From JBPRGH01 sp051418055 (lineage in GTDB: Bacteria > Bacteroidota > Bacteroidia > Cytophagales > Cyclobacteriaceae): a stretch of 64,000 nt of DNA. The position numbers and the translations under genes were made by a program. The notes under the pieces are model-generated. The model had not been told where the DNA came from, searched no databases, and worked only from the letters and a program-made list of their open reading frames with translations. Below, one piece after another: positions 9,035-16,479 of the stretch. The stretch lies in contig JBPRGH010000052.1 of NCBI GenBank assembly GCA_051418055.1, positions 1 through 64,000 on the forward strand, in the 5' to 3' direction. The stretch's first letter is position 1; every line of letters begins with the position of its first letter.

Positions 9035-9595
9035 TCATATATTTAAATAATGTGTCACAGGAAAGATCTTTTGCTCACCCAACTCATAAAATGATGCACT
9101 GGAATGGATATATTCAACAAAATTTTCAGAAAGGTTCCATTTTCCAGTAACAGGGTTTCTATGGATGTCATCCAGCTTTTGCTCAATAATATTTTTAGAG
9201 TAGCATAACTTTATGTCAGAATGGTGTTGGAAAACGTTGTGTAGCTTTCCATTCCTGCTCTCCAGGGGAGATACGCCATTTTTAAGTGTGGCAATTATAT
9301 TTGTCACATCCATTTTTTTAAGTTGCTTTACAATAGCATAAGCCATAAAACGTTTGCCTTCACCTATTATCTTATTTACTGATCGTTGTGGATTATTGTA
9401 GTAGAGTAACACGTGAAGGTGATTAGGCATGATCACATATCCCAGAATTTTACACTGATCTTTATTTTCCAGATAGTTGAACCAGCTATAAACTGCATCA
9501 TAATTTGCCAATTCGAAGAGAGAGAGCCATTTAAAACAGGTGATTGTACAGAAATATACCTTACCTGTTTCATCTTGTAAAACATGAGTAGCCAT
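9035..9595 (-). CDS. RAYT / TnpA-REP-like HUH protein
   Basis: A 186-residue member of the IS200/IS605-like Y1 superfamily. The HUH motif is in MPNHLHVLLY (His59, His61). Family members act as single-strand nucleases on REP hairpins. The C-terminal motif that normally reads YIHxNP reads DDIHRNPV here (Asp143 in the expected tyrosine position), so the nucleophile may be lost. The gene is surrounded by palindromes of one family on both sides and by a longer direct repeat. It is not a full insertion sequence: there is no tnpB. Confidence 0.85.
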   Translation of the reverse strand: MATHVLQDETGKVYFCTITCFKWLSLFELANYDAVYSWFNYLENKDQCKILGYVIMPNHLHVLLYYNNPQRSVNKIIGEGKRFMAYAIVKQLKKMDVTNIIATLKNGVSPLESRNGKLHNVFQHHSDIKLCYSKNIIEQKLDDIHRNPVTGKWNLSENFVEYIHSSASFYELGEQKIFPVTHYLNI

Positions 9596-9652
9596 TATGC
9601 TCGGTTGATTGCCTTAGAAAGATAATGTTAGGAGTTTAAAAATCAAAATATT

Positions 9653-9680
9653 CTCCGAGTCCTCTGCGAGTGACTCGGAG
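9653..9680. repeat. REP-like palindrome upstream of the RAYT gene
   Basis: Arms CTCCGAGTC (9653-9661) and GACTCGGAG (9672-9680) with loop CTCTGCGAGT. It matches the hairpin at 8941-8968 except for one loop base. Confidence 0.85.
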
Positions 9681-9689
9681 GAGATGGGG

Positions 9690-9737
9690 ATCAGGAGCTA
9701 CTTAAAATGATTATGGTCAGTCGGGATAATGACTTTT
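9690..9737. repeat. right copy of direct repeat flanking the RAYT locus
   Basis: Exact 21-bp match at 9690-9710 to 8783-8803, then imperfect similarity to about 9737. With the left copy it defines a unit of about 0.95 kb containing the RAYT gene. Confidence 0.8.
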
Positions 9738-9760
9738 CTTTCGTCAGGATGGCTCTCTTT

Positions 9761-9974
9761 CTCCTAGGTCCTCTATCAAGTGACTCGGAGGAGGAGGGGT
9801 AGTAAGTGACTCGGAGGGAAGGGGATGGGGAGGGAGATGTGACGCGAGGGGATAGAATGCCACCCCCGGTCCACCGCTAATGCCAGCGCAAGCGGGCCGG
9901 GTGCTCACTACTCGCCTGCCCACTCTCAAGCTGCTTCGGGCTCAGACAGTCCGTTCGCCCCCTGGTGGAGGGGG
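9761..9974. repeat. degenerate REP copies followed by a GC-rich non-coding stretch
   Basis: A degenerate palindrome (CTCCTAGGTC at 9761, GACTCGGAG at 9782-9790) and a half copy at 9805-9817 lead into about 150 bp that is much richer in G and C than the rest of the window. It ends in a small hairpin (CCCCCT/AGGGGG, 9958-9974). The open frame on the minus strand (9744-9929) is low-complexity Pro/Ser/Arg and looks non-coding. No gene is supported between 9596 and 9974. Confidence 0.6.
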
Positions 9975-10823
9975 TTAATGCTTCTCTTCATAATCCTGAA
10001 TAGCAAGGAGGGGGATTTTTATCCTGTGTACCACCTGCTCGGTTATGCTATCTTTAAACAGATTGAAAAAGAACCCGTGCTTGCGTGGTACCATTATTAA
10101 AAGATCAGATTCATTCTGATCAAGGTACTCCAGGATTCCTTTGTCAGGTTCTTTATTAACAGAAAAAGCATAAGAATGGGGAATATCTTTTAATTCCTTT
10201 GCTATGGCAAGTACTTCATCTGTCTGCACTGCTGAGCCTTCTTTGTTGGTGGCGGATATGTGAAGGATCTTAAGAGACCCATTATAAATCTTCGCCAGTT
10301 CATTGATAAGATCCATGGCATTTTTTGGAGAAACACGTTTGAAATCTTCAGCAAAAACCATTTTATTGATTTCATGAGGAAAATGTCCTTCCGGAATGGC
10401 TAAAACAGGAGTAGATGTATTTTCAATAATAGAATGGGTAGTGCTTCCCATGAGCTTATTGGTTACATCATTATTTCCTCGTGTACCCATCACAATAAGG
10501 TCTATATTCTCTGCAGATGCAAAATCCTTTATTCCTTTTACCGTATAATCAAAGGATATGGAATATTTTGGCTTGAGTTCTGTAAGAACACTGATCTGTC
10601 TTTCCAGTGCCTTCATATCTTTCAGCAGGCTTTTCTCTACTGTATCCGCTATTGATTCCATAAATGCAAGGTAATTTACCTGGGCATAGGTGGCAGTATA
10701 TTCATAGGAATGGAATACATGTAGCTTTGCACCTGTTTTTTTTGCAATATCACTTCCCCATTCCAGTGCATTAATTGAGCTATTTGAAAAATCAATAGGA
10801 ACCAGAATATTCTTTATTTTCAT
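9975..10823 (-). CDS. universal stress protein, two UspA domains
   Basis: I place the start at 10823 (MKIKNILVPIDFS), because the longer frame adds 30 residues lying inside the upstream gene's sequence. The 282-residue product has two tandem UspA folds. The first keeps the ATP-binding pattern GTRG-x9-GST near residues 127-142; the second (MVPRKHGFFFN) has lost it. Such proteins are cytoplasmic stress-responsive nucleotide-binding proteins with no defined reaction. It overlaps the upstream usp gene by 32 bp, so the two form an operon. Confidence 0.85.
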   Translation of the reverse strand: MKIKNILVPIDFSNSSINALEWGSDIAKKTGAKLHVFHSYEYTATYAQVNYLAFMESIADTVEKSLLKDMKALERQISVLTELKPKYSISFDYTVKGIKDFASAENIDLIVMGTRGNNDVTNKLMGSTTHSIIENTSTPVLAIPEGHFPHEINKMVFAEDFKRVSPKNAMDLINELAKIYNGSLKILHISATNKEGSAVQTDEVLAIAKELKDIPHSYAFSVNKEPDKGILEYLDQNESDLLIMVPRKHGFFFNLFKDSITEQVVHRIKIPLLAIQDYEEKH

Positions 10824-11670
10824 TTTTTTGAGCTTTATATTTATCTGCTTTAAGATTATAGCTAAATACCGGTACAGAAATGTGATTGGCCAGATCTTCC
10901 GCCAGGCTGCCATACATTAAATGGCTCAGGCCATGCCTTCCATGTGTTGCGATTGCAATCATATCCACATTATTGGAATCTACAAAATCTGCTATACCAT
11001 CTTCAGGAGTGATTGCGCGCAAAACCTGAACTTCATAATTCTCAAGTTTGGCTTTTTTAGCATACTTCATTAGATTTTCTTTTACTTCGTTCTCATTTTC
11101 AAAAGCATGCAGGGCATTTATAAAGAGTATGTTATTTTTAGTATTAAAAATTTGCTGTAGTTTTTGAAGCTCACTGAAAAATCCTTCATTATCTTCTTTC
11201 CCGTTAGTTGGGATAACAATTTGCCTGATGCTGCTGATATCTACTTTATTTTGGATACTAAGGACAGGAATTCTGGAATTGCGGATGACCTTTTCGGTAT
11301 TAGAACCCATAAATGTTTCTTTCAGACCGGAAGCTCCTTTTGTTCCCATAATAATAAGTTCAGCGTCAAATTGGCCATAGATCTCATTAATTACTTCATA
11401 TAATCTGCCCCGAAAAACTGCTGAGGTGATATTATCCTCCTTATGCTGCTGCCTCAGATCACCTAGTTTTTCTTCTGCCTGCTTTTTTGCTTCTTCATAA
11501 AAATCATCCATGCTATAATTTTCCATATATAGCGTTTGCACAAGGGGTGGCAGGTCTATTGTATGAAGTAATAATACCATGGCATTTAATTTTGGAGCCA
11601 GCTGTTTAGCAAAATCCAAGGCGTTGTCTGCATACTTGGAAAAATCTGTAGGAACTATTATCGTTTTCAT
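10792..11670 (-). CDS. universal stress protein, two UspA domains
   Basis: A 292-residue tandem UspA protein. It begins MKTIIVPTDFSKYADNALDFA, the classic UspA start. Both halves keep a Gly-rich ATP-binding loop: GTKGASG...GSNTEKV in domain 1 and THGRHGLSHLMYGS in domain 2. It is paralogous to the downstream gene. Cytoplasmic stress role is inferred from the family only. Confidence 0.88.
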   Translation of the reverse strand: MKTIIVPTDFSKYADNALDFAKQLAPKLNAMVLLLHTIDLPPLVQTLYMENYSMDDFYEEAKKQAEEKLGDLRQQHKEDNITSAVFRGRLYEVINEIYGQFDAELIIMGTKGASGLKETFMGSNTEKVIRNSRIPVLSIQNKVDISSIRQIVIPTNGKEDNEGFFSELQKLQQIFNTKNNILFINALHAFENENEVKENLMKYAKKAKLENYEVQVLRAITPEDGIADFVDSNNVDMIAIATHGRHGLSHLMYGSLAEDLANHISVPVFSYNLKADKYKAQKNENKEYSGSY

Positions 11671-11970
11671 GATCCTTCTGGGTTTTATATAAAGTTCTTA
11701 GATTAAAAACTGGTTTTATATGAGATTGGTCATTTTAGGGGGTGATTTTGGTCAAGAGCAATTTATGGTTTACGAATTACGAATTGTGGATGACGGAGGG
11801 ATTTATTTGATCTGCGTGAGTGATAGGAGCGGTACCCCGAAGCGGGGGAGGTATAGAGGTGGGGCGAGGAGTATAGCGGATAGCACGGCCCGATAAGCCT
11901 GTTAGTAAAAGGTGAATTTAATTGTGATTATTATAAGGCGCAGGAGGGACACGCCCAAAATAGTTAACCA
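11671..11970. other. intergenic stretch with a probable dispersed element
   Basis: No coding frame is convincing. It holds two head-to-tail copies of ACGAATT (11772-11785), a small hairpin CCCCG-AAG-CGGGG (11835-11847), and a G-rich tract ending in AGCGGATAGCACGGCCC (about 11875-11892). The latter resembles an intergenic motif I associate with Bacteroidota genomes, but copies elsewhere cannot be checked here. Confidence 0.4.
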
Positions 11971-12004
11971 AAAAAAGCCCGGATCGTACAAACCCGGGCT
12001 TTTC
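11971..12004 (-). terminator. rho-independent terminator of the YceI gene
   Basis: AAAAGCCCGG and CCCGGGCTTTT form a GC-rich stem of about nine pairs, and read on the minus strand it is followed by a U-run. It lies 20 bp past the yceI stop codon. Confidence 0.85.
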
Positions 12005-12024
12005 AATTTGAAATTAATTTAATA

Positions 12025-12618
12025 TTAGTTGTTAGCCACCAGTTTTACCTGAAGTTCGAAGTTGTCATAGATGGTTTTATCACCCAGATTATCGAAGAAG
12101 CTTCCTGAACCGTAACGAACATCATATTTAGAGCGGTCTACTGTGATAGTTGCAGTAGCATACGCGTTTTTATCTGTAATAACCACTTCAGCAGGGAAAG
12201 TAACAACATTGGTTTTTCCTTTAACTGTAAGGTCACCCGTAACGTCGTACTGGTTGCCACCTTTTTTCACTGCTTTAGTTACAATAAATTTAGCTTCAGG
12301 ATAGTTTTCAACACCAAAGAAATCATCAGACTTTAAATGTCCTTCTAACTTTCCTTTGTACTCACCAGTAAGGTCATCGCTTACGATAGAGGTCATGTCC
12401 ACTACAAAGCTTCCGCCTTTTAATTGGCCATCCTGGATATCAAGGTTGCCGCTTTTCAAGGCTACAGTACCATAATGTTCGCCAGTTACTTTACGGCCTA
12501 CCCATTTTACTGTGCTTTCTTCCGGATTAACCGAAAATACTGCAGTGATTTCAGCTGCACTGAATCCGAATGCGACAGCTACTGCCAGCATTGCGATTAA
12601 ATAATTGATCTTTCTCAT
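12025..12618 (-). CDS. YceI-family periplasmic lipid-binding protein
   Basis: A 197-residue exported protein. A signal peptide (residues 1-22) precedes a YceI lipocalin-like beta-barrel, recognisable from FSVNPEESTVKWVGRKVTGEHYGTV and the C-terminal VDRSKYDVRYGSGSFFDNLGDKTI. Family members bind isoprenoid-type lipids in a long tunnel; the ligand here is unknown. A tandem heptamer lies 15-49 bp upstream of the start, and a MarR regulator gene lies immediately upstream on the same strand. Confidence 0.92.
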   Translation of the reverse strand: MRKINYLIAMLAVAVAFGFSAAEITAVFSVNPEESTVKWVGRKVTGEHYGTVALKSGNLDIQDGQLKGGSFVVDMTSIVSDDLTGEYKGKLEGHLKSDDFFGVENYPEAKFIVTKAVKKGGNQYDVTGDLTVKGKTNVVTFPAEVVITDKNAYATATITVDRSKYDVRYGSGSFFDNLGDKTIYDNFELQVKLVANN

Positions 12619-12632
12619 TTGTTTTTAGTTTT

Positions 12633-12667
12633 GTAGTTCGTAGTTCGTAGTTCGTAGTTCGTAGTTC
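12633..12667. repeat. five tandem copies of a heptamer
   Basis: GTAGTTC is repeated five times without interruption. The array lies in the 5' leader or promoter of the yceI gene (minus strand), so copy number could affect its expression. Confidence 0.9.
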
Positions 12668-12719
12668 TTTGTTCTTAGTTTTTAGTTTATTTCATCTTTC
12701 TGATTTCCGATTTCTTATT

Positions 12720-13175
12720 TCATATCCCTCTCATTTTATCGAGGAGGCGGTTAAGCTCTCCGGCTTCTGATTCTGTGAGATGCTGTCTGTTCATTAATTC
12801 ATTTTCTAATTCACGTGTAGCTTCATCCGTTAAGGACAATCCTTTTTCTGTAATAAAAATTTCCACCTGTCTCCTGTCGTCAGGGCAATTATTGCGCCTG
12901 ACCAGGCCTTTATTTTTTAGCTTTTCTACCAATCGTGATGCATTAGACATCTTGTCCAGCATACGTTCGGTAAGAAGCTTTACCGAAGCAGGTTCGCCAT
13001 TTAATCCTTTTAAAATCCGGAGGATATTAAATTGCTGCATCGATATCCCGAATTTCTTCAGGATACAATTTTTTTGTCCTGAGAGAAAAGAGGTGGTATA
13101 AATAAGGTTTATATCCGCCTTAAGATACTCGGAACGAAAATTCTGCTGATGTATTAATTCCCCGATTGATTTCAT
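12720..13175 (-). CDS. MarR-family transcriptional regulator
   Basis: A 151-residue winged-helix regulator. The core FGISMQQFNILRILKGLNG, SVKLLTERMLDKMSNASRLVEKL and the wing CPDDRRQVEIFITEKG (residues about 40-115) are typical of MarR. These proteins act as dimers on palindromic operators and often respond to small phenolic or oxidising ligands. The yceI gene follows on the same strand, 101 bp away, and is a possible target. Confidence 0.9.
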   Translation of the reverse strand: MKSIGELIHQQNFRSEYLKADINLIYTTSFLSGQKNCILKKFGISMQQFNILRILKGLNGEPASVKLLTERMLDKMSNASRLVEKLKNKGLVRRNNCPDDRRQVEIFITEKGLSLTDEATRELENELMNRQHLTESEAGELNRLLDKMRGI

Positions 13176-13192
13176 ATTTATTATCTACTCTG

Positions 13193-13200
13193 CAAATATA
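13193..13200 (-). promoter_or_regulatory. -7 box for the marR gene
   Basis: On the minus strand the sequence reads TATATTTG, an exact match to the Bacteroidota -7 consensus TAnnTTTG, 18 bp before the ATG. A weak -33 element (GTTG, 13223-13226) lies 22 bp further upstream. Confidence 0.65.
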
Positions 13201-13679
13201 CGTGTATAAACAATATATGTTACAACATTTAAATAAAAAAAGTTTAAACATCTAATTATTTTTTATCAAACAGGGATCAGGAAAAACAAAAGCTATCGAT
13301 AAGCATCAGATTTTCAATGCATTAATGGTAATAATAAAATTTGGATAAGAATTTTGGAAGGGTATAAAAAATTTAGGCCGCCCCTACCACAGGGCGGCCC
13401 AGCAGTCAACCTAAACCAATTGTAACGGTGTTACAACCGATTCAGATACAAAAAAGCAAAATATTTTGATAATAAGAAATTATATTAGATATATTTTTAA
13501 GAATATTTCTATGGGCAGTAATTTTCTTATGTAAAGGGTATTTATTTAGTTTGAGAGTTGCAACATGTATCTCTACTAAATTTAATGTTCATTTTATTGA
13601 CTTTACTAGTTGTAGAGGATATCAATAAGTGCAAATTTTAGTGTTACGGTATGTAAATTTTGGCTATTGCAAAGATCTA
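13201..13679. other. gene-free AT-rich stretch with one strong hairpin
   Basis: No supported gene. It contains an isolated GC hairpin at 13376-13399 (GGCCGCCC/GGGCGGCC, 8-bp stem, 8-base loop) in an otherwise AT-rich background. The hairpin has no adjacent T-run and is over 200 bp from either gene, so its role is open. Confidence 0.6.
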
Positions 13680-14312
13680 CTATAACCTTTTTTCAACCAA
13701 AGCCGCTTTGCTGATTAAATACCTGCGTTTAGAGCTTTGTTCTTCACAGAGTATCCTAGTGCGTCGTTTTTCCAACTTTTGATAAACTTTTGTTCGAAAT
13801 TGAAATATACTGCCATGGGGAAGTTCATCCAGAAGGATTCCCTTTTGCTGTAAGGACAGTGGATCATACTTACTTAATGCCTTTACCAGGGTTGGGTCTG
13901 AAGAAGTTGAAGCTTTTGGGTTTTGGAAATGCTTATAAAGGACCTTTAGGACATCTTCTGGAAAAACTTCAGGCCGTAATAATGGCCTCATCAGATGTAT
14001 GAACGTTTTTTTCCACTCCAGCCCATGGGGAGCTATTTTCCTTCCGAATTGCTCAAATGCAACCAGGTGTGCAACCTCATGAATATAGGTAAGTAAGAAG
14101 CTGTACTTATTCAGGTTTTTATTTATAGTAATAATATGATGTTTTTCTGAAGGCAGAAAGCGGTAATCACCTGCTTTTGAATGGCGGGGTTTGGTGATCT
14201 TGAATGTGAAATTATGCTTATTCCAGAGCAGGAAACAGTAATGGACTGCAGTAGCAGGCACATACACCTGAAGCGCCCGGTTTATTTTGTAATAAGTTGT
14301 TTCTTCATTCAT
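13680..14312 (-). CDS. SprT-like zinc metalloprotease-domain protein
   Basis: A 210-residue protein with the SprT-like zincin motif HEVAH in LLTYIHEVAHLVAFE (near residue 75) followed by APHGLEWKKTF, where the later His is the expected third ligand. The C-terminus is basic and lacks an obvious Cys4 zinc ribbon. Eukaryotic SPRTN relatives cut DNA-protein crosslinks; bacterial SprT function is poorly known. It stands alone between the acidic-lipoprotein pair and the marR region. Confidence 0.82.
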   Translation of the reverse strand: MNEETTYYKINRALQVYVPATAVHYCFLLWNKHNFTFKITKPRHSKAGDYRFLPSEKHHIITINKNLNKYSFLLTYIHEVAHLVAFEQFGRKIAPHGLEWKKTFIHLMRPLLRPEVFPEDVLKVLYKHFQNPKASTSSDPTLVKALSKYDPLSLQQKGILLDELPHGSIFQFRTKVYQKLEKRRTRILCEEQSSKRRYLISKAALVEKRL

Positions 14313-14323
14313 TGTTTCAAAAA

Positions 14324-14347
14324 AAAAGCCCCAATTGAGGGGCTTTT
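14324..14347 (-). terminator. terminator of the acidic lipoprotein gene
   Basis: AAAAGCCCC (14324-14332) and GGGGCTTTT (14339-14347) with loop AATTGA, plus a U-run on the minus strand. It lies 20 bp after the stop of the gene at 14367-14573 and 12 bp before the SprT-like start. Confidence 0.9.
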
Positions 14348-14366
14348 AGTTTTAGAATAATGGAAA

Positions 14367-14573
14367 TTATTCCTGAGTTTCTTCCTCTACTTCAACTTCA
14401 ACTTCTTCAGCTTCTTCTTCAATCTCAGCTCCGGTTTCTTCCATTTCTTGTTCAGTTTCTTCCAGAACTTCTTCAGTTTCTGTTTCAGTTTCTTCAGCTT
14501 CAGGCTTAGTTTCGCATGCAGCGATTCCAAACATAAAACCTAGAGCAAGGAGTAATGTAAATAGATTTTTCAT
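14367..14573 (-). CDS. tiny Glu-rich lipoprotein, copy 1
   Basis: A 68-residue predicted lipoprotein. A signal peptide ends in the lipobox GIAAC (Cys20), and about half of the mature part is glutamate (TETETEEVLEETEQEME and onward). It is paralogous to the gene just upstream (14622-14831): both share the signal peptide, the lipobox and the (C)(D/E)TKPEA start of the mature part. Function is not recognisable. Confidence 0.75.
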   Translation of the reverse strand: MKNLFTLLLALGFMFGIAACETKPEAEETETETEEVLEETEQEMEETGAEIEEEAEEVEVEVEEETQE

Positions 14574-14621
14574 GGTTTTTCAGGTAATTTGGTTTGTAAT
14601 TAATTTATTAATATAAAGTTT

Positions 14622-14831
14622 TTATTCTTCCAATTCGTCAGCCGCATCTTCCATTTCATCTGTACGCTCTTCAAGCGCTTCATTGTCCAGTTCATCGGCA
14701 GCCTCTTCCATATCATCCGTTTGTTCTTCAATGGCTTCAGCTTCCTCTTCAGCAGCCTCTGGTTTAGTATCACAGGCAGCAATGCTGAACATAAATCCTA
14801 TTGCGAATAAAAATGAAAGTAACTTTTTCAT
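14622..14831 (-). CDS. tiny acidic lipoprotein, copy 2
   Basis: The start is placed at 14831 (MKKLLSFLFAIGFMF), because the 40 residues added by the longer frame overlap der and are not signal-like. The 69-residue product has a lipobox SIAAC and a mature part made of an Asp/Glu/Ala heptad-like repeat (EERTDEMEDAADELEE), probably helical or coiled coil. A paralogue lies 48 bp downstream. It has its own -7 box. Confidence 0.75.
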   Translation of the reverse strand: MKKLLSFLFAIGFMFSIAACDTKPEAAEEEAEAIEEQTDDMEEAADELDNEALEERTDEMEDAADELEE

Positions 14832-14863
14832 AGTATAACGGCTTTTTTTAGTATTTCTCCACC

Positions 14864-14871
14864 CAAATATA
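14864..14871 (-). promoter_or_regulatory. -7 box for the acidic lipoprotein pair
   Basis: Minus-strand TATATTTG matches TAnnTTTG, 33 bp before the ATG at 14831. A TTGAC element lies about 22 bp further upstream, inside the 3' end of der. Confidence 0.6.
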
Positions 14872-14904
14872 TGAATTTTAAATACTGCTTTGTCAAGTAA
14901 AATG

Positions 14905-16212
14905 TTATTTTTTTCTAAAATAAATACGCACAGGCACTCCTTCAAAGCCAAAATGGCCTCTTAACTTGTTTTCCAGGTAACGCATATATGCCGAGCGAAT
15001 GTGCTGGGGATGGTTACAAAAGAAAGCAAAAGCGGGGGATTTTCCGGGTAACTGCGTGATATACTTGATCTTAATATAATGCCCTCTTACTGCTGGCGGA
15101 GGATATTTTTCAATCTCCTTGAGCATTACATCATTAAGTTTTGAAGTAGGAATGCGCTTGGTAAGGTTTTCATAAACTTCCATTGCTTTTTCTATAGCCT
15201 GGAAAATGCGCTGCTTATTAATCACAGATGTAAATATAACAGGAATATAAGCCATCTCCCCAAGGCGCTCCTCAATATCTTTACGGAACTTATCAGCTGT
15301 TTTGCTGTCTTTTTCTATTAGGTCCCACTTATTGACCATGATGAGGATACCTTTATTATTTCGGCGTGCCAGGCTGATAAGGTTCATGTCCTGACCCTCG
15401 AGCCCTCTCACTGCATCAATTATAATAATGCAGACATTGCTTTCTTCCAGTGCCTGAAGGGAACGTAAAACCGAATAGAATTCTATATTCTCTTTTACCC
15501 TTGACTTCTTACGTATACCGGCAGTATCTACCAGAATGAAGTCTTTGCCATACATCTTGTAATGAGTATCTATAGAATCACGCGTTGTACCTGCTTCATC
15601 AGTGACGATGCTTCTTTCTTCCCCTAAAAGTGTATTTATAAAAGAAGATTTGCCAACGTTCGGACGGCCTAATATGGCAATTCGCGGGATACCGGCTTCA
15701 GGATCTTCAATTCCAATATCTTCAAAATGTCGAACAACTTCATCCAGCAGCTCCCCTGTACCAGCTCCGCTAACGGAAGAGACAGGATAAACTTCATCGA
15801 AACCTAAAGCATAAAATTCATTAGCTGCAAATTGCCGCTCGGGGTTATCGGCTTTATTGGCTATAAGGAATACCGGTTTATTTGTGGTACGGATGACATT
15901 TGCAAAGTCTTTATCAAGACCTGTAATGCCTGCATCCACATCTACCATAAAGAGGATTACTGAAGCTTCCTCAAGGGCAATCTCCACCTGTGTACGGATC
16001 TGTGATTCAAATTTATCCTCACTTCCCGTTACATATCCACCTGTATCTATTACCGTAAAATGCTTCCCGTTCCACTCACCATACCCGTAATGACGATCCC
16101 GTGTTACTCCACTTTCATCATGCATGATCGCCTTCCGCGCCTCAACTAATCTGTTAAACAGCGTTGATTTCCCTACATTTGGTCGTCCTACTATTGCTAC
16201 TATATTGGCCAC
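14905..16212 (-). CDS. der: Der (EngA) ribosome-assembly GTPase
   Basis: A 435-residue protein with two tandem GTPase domains. P-loops GRPNVGKSTLFN (near residue 8) and GRPNVGKSSFIN (near 182), switch motifs DTGG and DTAG, and NKAD/NKWD specificity motifs are all visible. A C-terminal KH-like domain (residues about 355-435) ends the protein. Der acts in maturation of the 50S ribosomal subunit. Heptamer repeats sit immediately upstream of its start. Confidence 0.98.
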   Translation of the reverse strand: MANIVAIVGRPNVGKSTLFNRLVEARKAIMHDESGVTRDRHYGYGEWNGKHFTVIDTGGYVTGSEDKFESQIRTQVEIALEEASVILFMVDVDAGITGLDKDFANVIRTTNKPVFLIANKADNPERQFAANEFYALGFDEVYPVSSVSGAGTGELLDEVVRHFEDIGIEDPEAGIPRIAILGRPNVGKSSFINTLLGEERSIVTDEAGTTRDSIDTHYKMYGKDFILVDTAGIRKKSRVKENIEFYSVLRSLQALEESNVCIIIIDAVRGLEGQDMNLISLARRNNKGILIMVNKWDLIEKDSKTADKFRKDIEERLGEMAYIPVIFTSVINKQRIFQAIEKAMEVYENLTKRIPTSKLNDVMLKEIEKYPPPAVRGHYIKIKYITQLPGKSPAFAFFCNHPQHIRSAYMRYLENKLRGHFGFEGVPVRIYFRKK

Positions 16213-16218
16213 TTTGTT

Positions 16219-16317
16219 AGTCTTTAGTCTTTAGTCCTGAGTCTTTAGTAACTGAAATCAATTAAAGACTAAGAATTAGATTTTATTTCTATTACTAACT
16301 ATTAGCTACTAAAGACT
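16219..16317. repeat. heptamer array and 11-bp inverted repeat upstream of der
   Basis: Four tandem copies of AGTCTTT (third is AGTCCTG) occupy 16219-16246. AGTCTTTAGTA (16240-16250) is the exact reverse complement of TACTAAAGACT (16307-16317), and another AAAGACT lies at 16264-16270. The structure covers the der leader on the minus strand. The same AAAGACT heptamer recurs at about 19826-19832, beside the sensor kinase gene. Confidence 0.8.
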
Positions 16318-16479
16318 GCGGAATATATTTATCTCTGCAAATCTACTAAACAAAAAGGACTAGTTAACAGCTGCTTTATTGATACTTCCAATTGTCATTT
16401 TAATTTACTTCTTTAATGAAATAAATTTTAATCACTAATTTTATTTTTAAACTCAATACTATTGACTCCTGACTCAGGA

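Noticed and set aside
9035..9595. Complete IS200/IS605 insertion sequence
   Set aside because: No tnpB, no typical subterminal hairpins at defined ends, and a clear association with REP-type palindromes; the RAYT reading fits better.
9744..9929. 61-residue frame on the minus strand in the GC-rich stretch
   Set aside because: The translation is Pro/Ser/Arg-rich without domain or start signal and overlaps REP-like palindromes; the frame is open because of GC bias.
12633..12667. CRISPR-like array
   Set aside because: Units are 7 bp with no spacers; it is a simple tandem repeat.
14600..14782. Frame overlapping the second acidic lipoprotein
   Set aside because: It is the Lys/Trp-rich alternate reading of an acidic repeat gene; the lipoprotein frame has a signal peptide and lipobox.
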